Positions 17,427-26,660 of a DNA stretch of 64,000 nucleotides are shown here, in pieces. The notes below the pieces were generated by a model that was not told the origin of the DNA, made no database searches, and worked only from the letters and a program-made list of their open reading frames with translations. The stretch spans positions 1,169,244 to 1,233,243 of the forward strand of contig NC_015681.1 of the NCBI RefSeq assembly GCF_000217795.1. The letters are read 5' to 3'. Origin of the DNA: Thermodesulfatator indicus DSM 15286 (lineage in GTDB: Bacteria; Desulfobacterota; Thermodesulfobacteria; Thermodesulfobacteriales; Thermodesulfatatoraceae). Each line of letters starts with the position of its first letter. Position 1 is the first letter of the stretch. Position numbers and translations under genes: made by a program.

Positions 17427-18572
17427 ATGCCACAACTATATTTACCTATAGCCATCATAATAGTTTTTTTTATTCTTTTATTTTTCTTTACAAGAAAAAG
17501 AGACTCAAATTTTAAAAAAGAGAATATTTTGATCCCATTAGAAACAAATAATGGTGGCCAGAACCGTATTCCTAATGAAGACCTTCCCAAAGAGGTGAAA
17601 AAAAATAAAATTTATTACCAAAAGCTCCTAAAAAAGAGAAGATCTTTACAAATATATAAACTTGATAAATTTGCTATTAAAACCTCTCGAGAACTAAACA
17701 CCAACCAAAAAGAATTTTTGTATAAAGAACTCAAAAAATTTCCTTTACCCTCTGGGGCAGCCTGGCAACTATCAGAAATGCTGAGAGATCCTTTAGTAGA
17801 TTCAAAAGAAGTAGCTGCCCTGGCCTCTACAGATCCAGTTATTTCAGGACGTCTTTTGGCTCTAGTAAATTCCGCCTACTTTAGACCTTCTTCTGGAAAT
17901 AACATTACTTCTATACATCACGCCATTTTGTATCTGGGGTTTAACCAGGTAAGAAATTTACTTTTTCAATTAATGCTTGAACAAACTATAAATAAACACT
18001 CTCCTTTACCCAAAGAGGAAATAAATAAAATCTGGTTGCACTCGGCCGCAGTTTCCGTGGCCGCCGGAGAAATTGCCAAACGCTTACAAGAACATCCTGG
18101 CCTCGCCCTTACTGCCGGCCTTATGCACGACGTAGGTAAATTCTTTCTACCTTATTTTAAACAGGAGGACACAGGCAGTTTACTATTACATGAAGATACA
18201 GAAGATTTGCCTCCTATTATTAGTGAAGAAAATGTTACCGGCTTTAGCCATCCAGTTATTGGTGAGGTTCTTTGTTATATATGGCGACTACCTAAAGAAA
18301 TAGCTAAAACCGTGGCTTATCACCATTTTGGCGATTTCAAGCGAATCGAAAAGCTTTCTTCCAAAGAGAAAAAAGTGATTATTACCGTGGCTCTAGCTGA
18401 TTATATTTGCCATCTTCTAGGATATGCAGAAGAAGAACCTTTTCTTTATGAAATACCTAAAGAAGCCTTAAAGTCTTGCGGGTTTCCTGTATGTCCGGAA
18501 TTTTTAATTACTCCACAATTAGAAAAAGAAATTGAAAAAATGATAAAGCTTCTAAAAGGATATACAACTTAG
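17427..18572 (+). CDS. Membrane-anchored HDOD domain protein
   Basis: HDOD proteins are non-catalytic relatives of HD phosphohydrolases and appear in signalling and stress control. An N-terminal membrane helix (about residues 5-22, IAIIIVFFILLFFF) is followed by a charged linker, then the HDOD core from about residue 110: FPLPSGAAWQLSEMLRDP, ASTDPVISGRLLALVNSAYF, ILYLGFNQVRNL, GLMHDVGKFFLP and VAYHHFG. The ATG follows AAGGGGGAAAC. The TAG stop uses the first base of the downstream IS element (GAGACC...), so the original C-terminus may have been replaced or trimmed by the insertion. Confidence 0.8.
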   Translation: MPQLYLPIAIIIVFFILLFFFTRKRDSNFKKENILIPLETNNGGQNRIPNEDLPKEVKKNKIYYQKLLKKRRSLQIYKLDKFAIKTSRELNTNQKEFLYKELKKFPLPSGAAWQLSEMLRDPLVDSKEVAALASTDPVISGRLLALVNSAYFRPSSGNNITSIHHAILYLGFNQVRNLLFQLMLEQTINKHSPLPKEEINKIWLHSAAVSVAAGEIAKRLQEHPGLALTAGLMHDVGKFFLPYFKQEDTGSLLLHEDTEDLPPIISEENVTGFSHPVIGEVLCYIWRLPKEIAKTVAYHHFGDFKRIEKLSSKEKKVIITVALADYICHLLGYAEEEPFLYEIPKEALKSCGFPVCPEFLITPQLEKEIEKMIKLLKGYTT

Positions 18573-19805
18573 AGACCTTTGCAAAATTTGTTGAATAGTA
18601 ATATTTCTCATGATAAATCTACTTAAAAACTAAAGGAGCTTCATTTATGTTCAGAGAAAATAATACAAATCTAACTATAGGCGAACATCTTATCTATCAA
18701 AACTTACCTGATGACATCTTGGCTCGTATCAATAAACTCATCAATTGGGATCCTTTTCAACAAATCCTCGTTTCTCTTCATCCTTCTAAAGTTGGACGCA
18801 AGGCTTATAACCCCGTCCAGATGCTAAAAATCCTCATCATTCAACAAATCTACGGCCACTCTGACCCGGAAATGGAACTTATGCTCAAAGGCAACCTCTT
18901 CTACCGTCGCTTCCTTGGCCTCTCTGCTATTGACCCCGTTCCTGACCACTCTACTATATCTCGCTTCCGTTCTGATCTCAAATCCTTGAACCTTTATCGT
19001 AGGTGCTTTGAAGAACTTAAACGCCAGCTCGCTCAGAAGGGTTTTGAACTTCGCTCTGGCAAAATCATTGATGCTCGTCTGGTTAAAGCGGCTAGACGTC
19101 CTGGCAAGGATGACGATGCCTCCTTTACCCAAAAAGGCAAAAAGACTGACTACGGCTACAAAGACCATATTGCTATTGACGTTAAAAATGAGTTTGTTTC
19201 AGAGTTCGTTTGCACACCAGCTAACGTGCACGATTCCCAAGTTCTTGATGAATTACTTGAAGGAGAAGAGGCAAGTGTTTTTGCAGATAAAGCTTATGAT
19301 AAGCATGAGTTAAGGAGGAGGTGTCGTAAGAAGGGGATATTTTGTGGAGTTTTAGCAAAGGCCAGGAGGAATAGGCCCCTTTCGGCCAGACAGAAGAAGA
19401 GGAATCGAATTTTTTCTCGTATAAGGGCCAAGGTAGAGCGAGTATTTGGCATTTTTTCCTTACATCTTCAGAGGGAGAAGGCGAGATATGTGGGACTATT
19501 TGCCAACGAAATTCATTTATTTTTAACCTGTTTTACGTATAATCTTTTGAATTTAGCGTGGCAGATGAAGAGGAAGGAGGCGATTTAGGAGGAAAAGTTG
19601 AAGAGATAAAAGATAATAGGATAATACTGCGAGGAAGGAGAAAATAACAAGGAAAATGTGATTAAAACCTGGAAAAACTAAGAAATTTTGAAGGAGAAGA
19701 GATTAGCAAAAGGGATAGAAATCAGAGATTTTTGCTTTAATGGCCAAAACGGAGACCAAAACGGAGAATAGAAAACAAAATTAAAATTATTTTTTTCAAA
19801 GGTCT
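18572..19805 (+). mobile_element. IS5-family insertion sequence, copy 1
   Basis: The ends are imperfect inverted repeats: GAGACCTTTGCAAAA on the left and the complement of TTTTTTCAAAGGTCT on the right. It holds one transposase gene. A second copy lies inverted at 26661-27883. Copy 1 is longer, partly because of a 12-bp tandem duplication (CCAAAACGGAGA) near 19750. I see no clean target-site duplication. Confidence 0.85.
18647..19588 (+). CDS. IS5-family DDE transposase, copy 1
   Basis: This 313-aa transposase has the DUF772-type N-terminal domain (YNPVQMLKILIIQQIYGHSDPEME, split here as a description of residues about 45-70), then a DDE catalytic core: Asp in KIIDARLVKAARR, Asp in VFADKAYD, and Glu in RAKVERVFG. 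AAAGGAG lies 10 bases before the ATG. It differs from copy 2 at about ten residues (for example PDHST against PDYST, and WQMKRKE against WQTRRKE). The frame is intact, so it could be active. Confidence 0.9.
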   Translation: MFRENNTNLTIGEHLIYQNLPDDILARINKLINWDPFQQILVSLHPSKVGRKAYNPVQMLKILIIQQIYGHSDPEMELMLKGNLFYRRFLGLSAIDPVPDHSTISRFRSDLKSLNLYRRCFEELKRQLAQKGFELRSGKIIDARLVKAARRPGKDDDASFTQKGKKTDYGYKDHIAIDVKNEFVSEFVCTPANVHDSQVLDELLEGEEASVFADKAYDKHELRRRCRKKGIFCGVLAKARRNRPLSARQKKRNRIFSRIRAKVERVFGIFSLHLQREKARYVGLFANEIHLFLTCFTYNLLNLAWQMKRKEAI

Positions 19806-19999
19806 TTTCAAATTTAGTCTTATTACAAAGAACCTATATTCCTGTTTAATCAGGAGTTAGGGACAAATAATTAATCTGTACGCTCATTCACCAAAAATGT
19901 AGCCTGTTTTAATCAAAGTAATTTAGGATATTATTCCCGTCTCTGGAGTAATAATTTAAACTAAAAATCCGATAAAAGATAAAAACGGGGGAGATAGAC

Positions 20000-20416
20000 A
20001 TGGAAAATGATTACAGGAATGAAAAACGTTTACCGTCTGCGCTGCCAGAACCTACAAGTGTAGCCAAAGAGGTTATCCTCACCTTGATAACTTGTGGGCT
20101 TTGGGGGCTTATCTGGCAGTATCAACAAATAAAGACGGTTAATGCTCTCCTTGGTCGAGAAGAATTCCACTTTTGGAAATGGCTTCTTTTCACTTTTATA
20201 ACTTGCGGACTTTATCACTTATATCATGAATATCTCATGGGGCGAGCTATTGTACGCGTTCAACATAAATACGGTCTTCCGCCAAGTGAAAGTCTCCCGG
20301 CCATTTCTCTCATAGTAACGCTTCTTTCCTTGGGAATTATTACTGATGCCTTACAGCAAAAAGAACTAAATCTTATAATTGAAGAACTTAGAGAACAAAC
20401 AGGACCTCGAATTTAA
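20000..20416 (+). CDS. DUF4234 membrane protein
   Basis: A 138-aa protein with about three hydrophobic segments and the repeated motif TLITCGLWGLIWQY and FTFITCGLYHLYHEY, which is the DUF4234 signature. The function is unknown; the proteins sit in the cytoplasmic membrane. The ATG has GGGGGAG upstream. It ends one base before the DUF2752 gene, so the two are an operon, and both families are often found with each other. It lies between the two IS copies. Confidence 0.75.
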   Translation: MENDYRNEKRLPSALPEPTSVAKEVILTLITCGLWGLIWQYQQIKTVNALLGREEFHFWKWLLFTFITCGLYHLYHEYLMGRAIVRVQHKYGLPPSESLPAISLIVTLLSLGIITDALQQKELNLIIEELREQTGPRI

Positions 20417-20782
20417 ATGTTGCCAGAAAGGTTACTTTTTCGCTTTATATTATGTTTTTTGGCATTTTTGTCGGTCCTAAACTTTCTAGGGCAGAAGTGG
20501 GTACTGCACCTACCTCTGCCCTGGATTTGTCCTATAAAGGCCTTAACCGGATACCCTTGCCCAGGATGTGGCCTTACTGATGCCTTTAGATTTTTGCTTC
20601 AGGGAGAAGTAAGATTAGCCTTTTTTACTAATCCGTTAGTGTTTTTGGTACTGGCTATTCTAATTTCCATAGCCATTCTTCCAGAAAAAACTTTGATTAC
20701 CTTTCAAAAGAAAAGAGGCTGGGAATGCTTACTGGTATTAGTACTTGGTTGGTGGATTTTCAGGCTTATTTTTGGCCTTTAA
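20417..20782 (+). CDS. DUF2752 membrane protein
   Basis: A 121-aa membrane protein with the DUF2752 hallmark CPGCGLTDAFRFLLQG (around residue 45) between hydrophobic helices, preceded by another Cys in WICPIKALTG. The function is unknown; the Cys pattern suggests metal or redox chemistry, but that is inference. It starts directly after the DUF4234 stop. Its end overlaps the convergent trpC gene by 17 bases. Confidence 0.8.
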   Translation: MLPERLLFRFILCFLAFLSVLNFLGQKWVLHLPLPWICPIKALTGYPCPGCGLTDAFRFLLQGEVRLAFFTNPLVFLVLAILISIAILPEKTLITFQKKRGWECLLVLVLGWWIFRLIFGL

Positions 20783-21539
20783 GAAGTTGATAGAGTGTAG
20801 CTTCTTTGTCTTTGGCTCGCATTAAAGTTTCTCCTATTAAAGCGGCTTTGATTCCCGCTGCTTTTAAGAGACAAATGTCTGCGTGATCTTTAATCCCTGA
20901 TTCTGAAACCAAAATAATTTCTTCAGATACCTTAGCCGCCAACGCCAAAGAAGTCTCAATTTTTACTTCAAAGGTTTTAAGATTACGGTTATTTATTCCG
21001 ATTATTTTAGCTCCAACTTCAATGGCTATTTCCAATTCTTTTTCATCGTGTACTTCAACCAGGGCTTCAAGCCCTAATTCGTAGGTCTTTTCTAGTAAAC
21101 TATTAAGTTTTTCTGGAGAAAGGGCGGCTACAATTAAAAGCACAGCATCAGCTCCAAAGGCTCGAGCTTCTTCAATTTGGATTTCGTCAATAATGAAGTC
21201 TTTCCGCAAAAGAGGAAGTTTGGTCACTTCTCGTACAGCGGCGAGGAATTCCAGATGTCCATGAAAAAAAGGTTCATCTGTCAGGCAAGAAATGGCAGCA
21301 GCCCCAGCATTTTCGTATTCCTCAGCGATTTTTTTAGGATGAAACTCTCGGGCAATGAGACCTTTTGAAGGAGAGGCCTTCTTGATTTCAGCGATAATAG
21401 CAAAGTCTTGAGTTTTAAGGGCTTTCTCTAGAGATTTTCGTGGATAGTCCCAGAAAGGACGAAAAAATAACCCCCTCTCTTTACGAGCTAACACTTCTTT
21501 TTGTTTGGTGAGCAAAATCTTTTCTAAAATGTTTTTCAT
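20766..21539 (-). CDS. trpC: Indole-3-glycerol phosphate synthase
   Basis: Closes the indole ring in tryptophan synthesis. The TIM-barrel signatures are present: AIIAEIKKASPSKG (catalytic Lys and phosphate loop), CLTDEPFFHG, LLRKDFIIDE (catalytic Lys), ALVEVHDEKEL, IGINNRNLKTF and VSESGI. I start at 21539 (MKNILEKILL); the longer frame to 21590 runs through a GGGACAGGCAAAA repeat copy. About 257 aa is normal. No other trp gene is adjacent, so it stands alone here, divergent from the lipoprotein-lysA operon. Confidence 0.93.
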   Translation of the reverse strand: MKNILEKILLTKQKEVLARKERGLFFRPFWDYPRKSLEKALKTQDFAIIAEIKKASPSKGLIAREFHPKKIAEEYENAGAAAISCLTDEPFFHGHLEFLAAVREVTKLPLLRKDFIIDEIQIEEARAFGADAVLLIVAALSPEKLNSLLEKTYELGLEALVEVHDEKELEIAIEVGAKIIGINNRNLKTFEVKIETSLALAAKVSEEIILVSESGIKDHADICLLKAAGIKAALIGETLMRAKDKEATLYQLLKGQK

Positions 21540-21564
21540 GTTTACAACTTTAGTCAAAATTAGA

Positions 21565-21577
21565 GGGACAGGCAAAA
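21565..21577 (+). repeat. GGGACAGGCAAAA motif copy
   Basis: A full copy of the dispersed motif in the 81-base divergent spacer between trpC and the lipoprotein gene, followed by a run of A and T. Confidence 0.65.
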
Positions 21578-21620
21578 ATTTTTTGCTCATTTCTATTGGT
21601 TAAGCTACATTTCAAAAAAT

Positions 21621-22658
21621 ATGAAGAAACTGGTTATAATTCTATTTTTAAGTCTTTTTTTAGGGGCTTGCGGGAAAAAAACACCGCCTCAGCCTCCACA
21701 TGCTGTACGGCCAGAACCTCCTAGGAATATTTCAGTAACTTTACATTTTTGGGGCGCAGAGTTGGCTTTTGATGTTCCTCGGCACAAAGTTGACGGTGAT
21801 CCTTTAAACGGCCTTAAAGGCCTAAAAATTGTTCGCTATGAAGAAAATATCTTTCCCCCCTATCATAGTTACCAAAAAGAATTTTGGATTCCTTTTACCA
21901 GGAAAATGTTTCGAGAGATTAGACGTTATCACTTTCGTGATTCCCAGCTAAAAGAAGGTTATCGCTACGTTTACCTGGTTTATGCCGTAAAAGGCTGGCA
22001 CAGTGTTAGTGACCCGGGGGAATCGCCCTCCTTTGCCTGGCACATCCCGCCAGCGCAGGTTAAGTCCCTTAAAGCGATCCCAGGAGATGCTACAGTTACT
22101 TTAAGTTGGACTCCGGTAAAAAAATTTATGGATAATCGCCCAGCTAAAGGAGTATCTTTTTTTTACCGAATTTATCGTCGCCCAAACCAAAAATCACCTT
22201 CTAGAGCGCTTCCTGTTTTGTTAAAAGAAACTTCGTTTAAGGATATAGCTGTTGTTAACGGAAAGTCTTATGGTTATCAGGTAGCAGCCGTGTTTAAGTA
22301 TTTTGGAAGCTTAATAGAAGGCCCAAAGAGTGAGGAAGTTTGGGTTACGCCGGTAGACACCACCCCTCCACCGTCTCCTGAAGGGTTGGTAGCCGTGCCG
22401 CACAAAGGAGGAGTGTTATTGCGCTGGCGAAGGAGTGGTGCGGTAGATCTTTTAGGCTATAAAGTTTACCGTCAAAGGAAAAGAGAAAACCCCGTTTTGC
22501 TTACTCCCAAGCCTATTTCTGAGCCCAAATTTTTTGATAGGCCTCCTGCACCAGGAGTTTATACTTATTGGGTAACGGCTGTGGACAGCTCACCTCGGCA
22601 CAAAGAAAGCCGTCCGTCTAATAAAGATACCGTCAAATATGAAAAGGAGGTTAACTAA
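21621..22658 (+). CDS. Lipoprotein with fibronectin type III-like domains
   Basis: The first 17 residues form a signal with lipobox (LFLGACG), then a Pro-rich linker KKTPPQPP. The rest contains at least two FN3-like beta domains: AIPGDATVTLSWTPVK with YRIYRRP..YGYQVAAV, and LVAVPHKGGVLLRWRRS with YKVYRQR..YTYWVTAVD. Such lipoproteins are often found upstream of lysA; the role is unknown, probably structural at the cell envelope. The stop codon overlaps the lysA start (TAATG), so the two are coupled. Confidence 0.75.
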   Translation: MKKLVIILFLSLFLGACGKKTPPQPPHAVRPEPPRNISVTLHFWGAELAFDVPRHKVDGDPLNGLKGLKIVRYEENIFPPYHSYQKEFWIPFTRKMFREIRRYHFRDSQLKEGYRYVYLVYAVKGWHSVSDPGESPSFAWHIPPAQVKSLKAIPGDATVTLSWTPVKKFMDNRPAKGVSFFYRIYRRPNQKSPSRALPVLLKETSFKDIAVVNGKSYGYQVAAVFKYFGSLIEGPKSEEVWVTPVDTTPPPSPEGLVAVPHKGGVLLRWRRSGAVDLLGYKVYRQRKRENPVLLTPKPISEPKFFDRPPAPGVYTYWVTAVDSSPRHKESRPSNKDTVKYEKEVN

Positions 22659-23926
22659 TGCATCACTTTCAGTACCGAGATGGCGAACTTTACGCGGAAG
22701 ATGTCCCTGTACGGGCAATAGCCAAAAAAGTAGGAACTCCCTTTTACCTTTACTCTACCGCCACTCTTAAAAGGCATTTTCAGGTTTTCGATGAGGCCTT
22801 CTCCGGCCTTCCTCATCTTGTTTGCTACTCGATAAAAGCGAATTCTAACTTAGCTATTTTGCGTCTTTTTGCTAATAAAGGTTCAGGGGCTGATATAGTT
22901 TCTGGAGGCGAACTTTACCGGGCCTTAAAAGCCGGTTTCCCCCCAAAAAAGATTGTTTTTTCAGGAGTTGGGAAGACCCAGCGGGAAATGCGAGAAGCCT
23001 TAAAGGCCGGTATTCTCATGTTCAATGTAGAAAGCCTGGGCGAACTTAAGACACTTGCTCAGGTGGCCAAAAGAATGGGTAAAGTTGCCCCAATAGCCAT
23101 AAGAATAAACCCTGATGTTGACCCTAAGACCCATCCACACATTACAACTGGTCTGATGAAGAGCAAATTTGGTTTAGATGTGGAAACAGCTTTTGAGGCT
23201 TATCTCTTCGCCAAAGAACACCCTAATCTAGATATATTGGGAGTTGACTGTCATATAGGCTCTCAGCTTACGGAAATTTCTCCTTTTGTAGAGGCCTTGA
23301 AAAGGATTAAGATTTTTGTGGAAAAGCTCAAAGAACACGGAATAAAAATAAAATATATCGATCTTGGTGGAGGCCTTGGTATCGTTTACGGAAAAGAGTC
23401 TCCACCTCCGCCTAGCGAGTACGCCCAAGCCCTTAAACAGGAGCTTGCCGGGCTTGATGTAACTCTCATTTTAGAACCCGGACGAGTAATTGTAGGAAAC
23501 GCCGGTATTTTGGTTACCAGAGTCCTTTATTTCAAGGAAACACCTGTCAAAAATTTTGTAATAATAGATGCCGCTATGAATGATCTTTTGCGCCCGGTAC
23601 TCTATCAGGCCTATCACGAGATCATTCCTATACTTTCAAAAAATCGTCCTAAATTAGTGGCAGATGTAGTAGGCCCAGTGTGTGAGACCGGCGACTTTTT
23701 TGCCAGGGATAGAGAAATCCCAAAAGTTAAGTCTGGAGAACTTTTGGCCGTTATGAGTGCTGGAGCTTATGGTTTTGTTATGGCCTCAAATTATAACTCC
23801 AGGCCTAGACCTGCAGAGGTAATGGTAAACGGTAAGGATTTTTACGTAGTAAGAAAGCGAGAAAACTATGCTCGGTTAATAGCCGGAGAAAAGATTCCTC
23901 CCTTTCTTGAAAATAAAAGTGCTTGA
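22658..23926 (+). CDS. lysA: Diaminopimelate decarboxylase
   Basis: A PLP enzyme that makes lysine from meso-diaminopimelate. PLP-Lys is in CYSIKANSN (about residue 60), with the Gly-rich phosphate site YIDLGGGLGI and EPGRVIVGNAG. The C-terminal domain has the GPVCETGDFFA motif, which carries the active-site Cys of the partner subunit, and SAGAYGFVMASNYN. The 422-aa length is standard. It is first of the four lysine genes and is coupled to the lipoprotein upstream. Confidence 0.95.
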   Translation: MHHFQYRDGELYAEDVPVRAIAKKVGTPFYLYSTATLKRHFQVFDEAFSGLPHLVCYSIKANSNLAILRLFANKGSGADIVSGGELYRALKAGFPPKKIVFSGVGKTQREMREALKAGILMFNVESLGELKTLAQVAKRMGKVAPIAIRINPDVDPKTHPHITTGLMKSKFGLDVETAFEAYLFAKEHPNLDILGVDCHIGSQLTEISPFVEALKRIKIFVEKLKEHGIKIKYIDLGGGLGIVYGKESPPPPSEYAQALKQELAGLDVTLILEPGRVIVGNAGILVTRVLYFKETPVKNFVIIDAAMNDLLRPVLYQAYHEIIPILSKNRPKLVADVVGPVCETGDFFARDREIPKVKSGELLAVMSAGAYGFVMASNYNSRPRPAEVMVNGKDFYVVRKRENYARLIAGEKIPPFLENKSA

Positions 23927-23945
23927 AGATTTCTGAGAGCTTGTT

Positions 23946-24809
23946 ATGAAAAAAGTTATGGACCTTGATTCGGCATGTTTAGATGGTTTCCCTTTTGTCA
24001 AAATGGTTGCCTCTGGCAACGATTTTATTCTTATTAATAATTTCGAAAAACGTATTCCTGCTGAGTGGGGGCCAGAGCTTGCCAGAAAGCTTTGCCGACG
24101 GGCGTTTTCAGTAGGAGCAGATGGTCTTATTCTGATTGAACCTCCCAAAAGCCAGAAGGCCTGTTTTTCCTGGCGTTTTTTTAACGCTGACGGTAGCGAA
24201 GCGGAAATGTGCGGTAATGGTGGCCGTTGTGCCGCAAGGTTTGCGGTGGCTGAAGGCTTATGTCCCCCTGAACATGTTTTTGAGACTTTGGCTGGGCTTA
24301 TTCGTGCCGAAGTAAAAGAAAAAAAGGTTAAAATAGAACTTTCTCCTCCCCATAGCCTTAGAATAGATTTTGCTCTTGACGTTGATGATCAAAAATTTTT
24401 AGCCTCTTTTATTAACACGGGAGTGCCTCACGCTGTTTTATTTTTTGCTCCTGAAGATCTAGCTAGACTTGATGTCAAACAACTCGGCTCAAAAATTCGC
24501 TTTCATCCCGCATTTGCCCCTTCAGGCACTAACGTAAACTTTGTAGCTACTCTCGGGGAAGATAATCTAAAAGTTCGTACTTACGAACGAGGGGTTGAGG
24601 CGGAAACTTTTGCCTGCGGTACAGGAGCATGTGCTTCCGCTATCATCGCTGCTCAAAAAGGCCTGATAAAGCCCCCAGTTACTGTGGAAACTAGTGGTGG
24701 TGAAAAGCTTAACATTTATTTTGATCCCAAAGATGTATCTCGCGTTTTTCTAGAAGGAGAGGCACGATTTGTTTATCAGGCTTCTCTCTCCAAAGAAGCT
24801 TTAGAATAA
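23946..24809 (+). CDS. dapF: Diaminopimelate epimerase
   Basis: Interconverts LL- and meso-diaminopimelate with two catalytic cysteines. Both are visible: MCGNGGRCAARF (about residue 98) and ACGTGACASA (about residue 235). FVKMVASGNDFI is the N-terminal signature. The protein is 287 aa; an N-terminal extension of about 16 residues precedes the usual start, and Met5 is an alternative. The start lies 20 bases after lysA, the stop 17 bases before dapA. Confidence 0.95.
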   Translation: MKKVMDLDSACLDGFPFVKMVASGNDFILINNFEKRIPAEWGPELARKLCRRAFSVGADGLILIEPPKSQKACFSWRFFNADGSEAEMCGNGGRCAARFAVAEGLCPPEHVFETLAGLIRAEVKEKKVKIELSPPHSLRIDFALDVDDQKFLASFINTGVPHAVLFFAPEDLARLDVKQLGSKIRFHPAFAPSGTNVNFVATLGEDNLKVRTYERGVEAETFACGTGACASAIIAAQKGLIKPPVTVETSGGEKLNIYFDPKDVSRVFLEGEARFVYQASLSKEALE

Positions 24810-24825
24810 CCCAAAGGAGGAAGGC

Positions 24826-25755
24826 ATGCCTACGCGCAAATGTGGCCGCAAAACCTGCAAAACAAACAACAAAAAAAAGTTTGAAGGGGCTATTGTGGCC
24901 CTTATTACCCCTTTTAAAGACGGAAAATTAGACGAAGAGTCATACCGAGCTTTGGTTGAGTGGCAAATCAAACAGGGGATTGATGGCCTTTTAACCGTAG
25001 GGACAACAGGAGAATCTCCTACTCTCACTCTTGAAGAAAAAAAGCGCCTTTACGAATTGACGGTAGAAATAGCCAACGGGCAAGTTCCTGTTATTGCCGG
25101 CACAGGTACCAATGATACGGCTAAAACTATAGAGATGACCAAGCTTGCCGCGGATATTGGTGTTGATGCCTGTCTTTTGGTAACCCCTTATTACAATAAA
25201 CCTAGCCAGGAAGGGCTTTATCAGCATTACAAGGCAGTAGCCGAAGCAGTAAAAAATATGCCCCTTATCCTCTATAATGTTCCCAGCCGCACGGGAGTAT
25301 CACTTGCCCCTGAAACCGTGGCTAGGTTGTCAAAAATTAAAAATATCGTAGCCATTAAAGAAGCCACCGGTTGCATGAAACAAAACACGGAGATAGTAAG
25401 GCTTTGTGGCAACAAATTCTTGCTTCTTTCAGGTGATGATTTTACCTGTTTTACCACCATGGCTCTTGGGGGAGCAGGGGTAATTTCTGCTGCAGCCAAC
25501 GTCATACCTAAGGAAATGGCTAATCTTATGAAAGCGGCAAAAGAAGGTAAATGGGATAAAGGTCTTAAGCTTCATCTAAAGCTTTATCCCATGTTTAAAG
25601 CCTTGTTCTTGGAAAGTAACCCCGTGCCTGCTAAAACGGCCCTTTATCTAATGGGTAAAATTGCTACGCCAGAGGTACGTTTGCCCCTTGCCCCTATGAG
25701 TGAAGCCAACCTGGAAAAACTTAAAGAAGTACTTAAAGAGTACAAATTGATTTAG
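24826..25755 (+). CDS. dapA: 4-hydroxy-tetrahydrodipicolinate synthase
   Basis: Condenses pyruvate with aspartate semialdehyde, the first committed step to lysine and diaminopimelate. The Schiff-base Lys is in VAIKEATG, the catalytic Tyr in LYNVPSRTG, and GTTGESPTL is the substrate loop. It has about 17 extra N-terminal residues, rich in Lys, Arg and Thr with two Cys (MPTRKCGRKTCK). The upstream AAAGGAGGAAGGC supports the start at 24826, so the extension is probably translated. It lies third in the lysA-dapF-dapA-dapB operon. Confidence 0.94.
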   Translation: MPTRKCGRKTCKTNNKKKFEGAIVALITPFKDGKLDEESYRALVEWQIKQGIDGLLTVGTTGESPTLTLEEKKRLYELTVEIANGQVPVIAGTGTNDTAKTIEMTKLAADIGVDACLLVTPYYNKPSQEGLYQHYKAVAEAVKNMPLILYNVPSRTGVSLAPETVARLSKIKNIVAIKEATGCMKQNTEIVRLCGNKFLLLSGDDFTCFTTMALGGAGVISAAANVIPKEMANLMKAAKEGKWDKGLKLHLKLYPMFKALFLESNPVPAKTALYLMGKIATPEVRLPLAPMSEANLEKLKEVLKEYKLI

Positions 25756-25767
25756 CTGGAGGGAACC

Positions 25768-26571
25768 ATGATTAAGGCCATTGTTGCTGGTGCGGCCGGG
25801 CGCATGGGCACGCGTATTATTCACAATATCTTGAATACAGAAGGCATAGAATTAGCCGCGGCTTTTGAAAAACAAGGAAGCCCCGCTGTAGGAAAAGACG
25901 TAGGCGAAGTAATAGGGCACTCCCCTCTTGGCATTGTTATCGAAGATTCTCTTGAAAAAGTTATCGATAAAGGCGATGTAATTATTGATTTTACCTTTCA
26001 TGAAGCTTCGGTAGCCAACGCCAGGATTAACGCTAAATATGGCAAGGCCATGGTGATAGGAACTACAGGTTTTTCTAAGGAAGAACTTGCGGAAATTCAT
26101 GAGCTTGCCCGTAAACATTTTCCCCTTGTTCAGGCTTATAACATGAGTCTTGGCATTAATTTGCTTTATAAGCTGGTAGAGCTGGCTACTAGGGTGTTAG
26201 GGGAAGACTTCGATATAGAGATAGTTGAAGCACACCACCGTATGAAAAAAGATGCCCCCAGTGGAACAGCCATAGCTTTGGCCAATGTTATAGCTAAAAC
26301 CCTTGGGTGGGATGAATCAACTTTTCGCTTTTGTCGGGAGGGGATTATCGGTGAACGCCCTAAAAAAGAAATTGGTATCCAGACTATCAGGGCTGGCGAA
26401 ATAGTCGGCGAGCATACAGTATATTTTGCCGGAACAGGTGAAAGAATAGAACTTACGCATCGGGCAGCCAGCCGGGATACCTTTGCTAGAGGGGCGGTAA
26501 AAGCTGCTTTATGGGTAGTGGGCAAAGAACCAGGAGTCTATGATATGCACGACGTCCTGGGGCTTAAGTAG
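25768..26571 (+). CDS. dapB: 4-hydroxy-tetrahydrodipicolinate reductase
   Basis: Reduces the DapA product with NAD(P)H. The Rossmann loop AGAAGRMG is at residues 8-15. The catalytic motif EAHHRMKKDAPSGTA (about residue 152) carries the His and Lys of the family, and VIGTTGF and NMSLGINLL are further signatures. The start follows GGAGGGAACC, 12 bases after dapA. It ends the operon; 89 bases later the second IS element begins, so any further lysine gene once downstream may have been separated from it. Confidence 0.95.
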   Translation: MIKAIVAGAAGRMGTRIIHNILNTEGIELAAAFEKQGSPAVGKDVGEVIGHSPLGIVIEDSLEKVIDKGDVIIDFTFHEASVANARINAKYGKAMVIGTTGFSKEELAEIHELARKHFPLVQAYNMSLGINLLYKLVELATRVLGEDFDIEIVEAHHRMKKDAPSGTAIALANVIAKTLGWDESTFRFCREGIIGERPKKEIGIQTIRAGEIVGEHTVYFAGTGERIELTHRAASRDTFARGAVKAALWVVGKEPGVYDMHDVLGLK

Positions 26572-26660
26572 TTTATTTCGGACAACTTGCACAGAAAAGG
26601 CAAGGGAGGGTTTTTGGGGAACAAATTTGCCCATACAATGGGCGATTATCTCATAATTCT

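Noticed and set aside
18560-19820. Target-site duplication around IS copy 1
   Set aside because: The bases next to the two ends (CTTA and TTTC) do not match, so I do not claim one; the same holds for copy 2.
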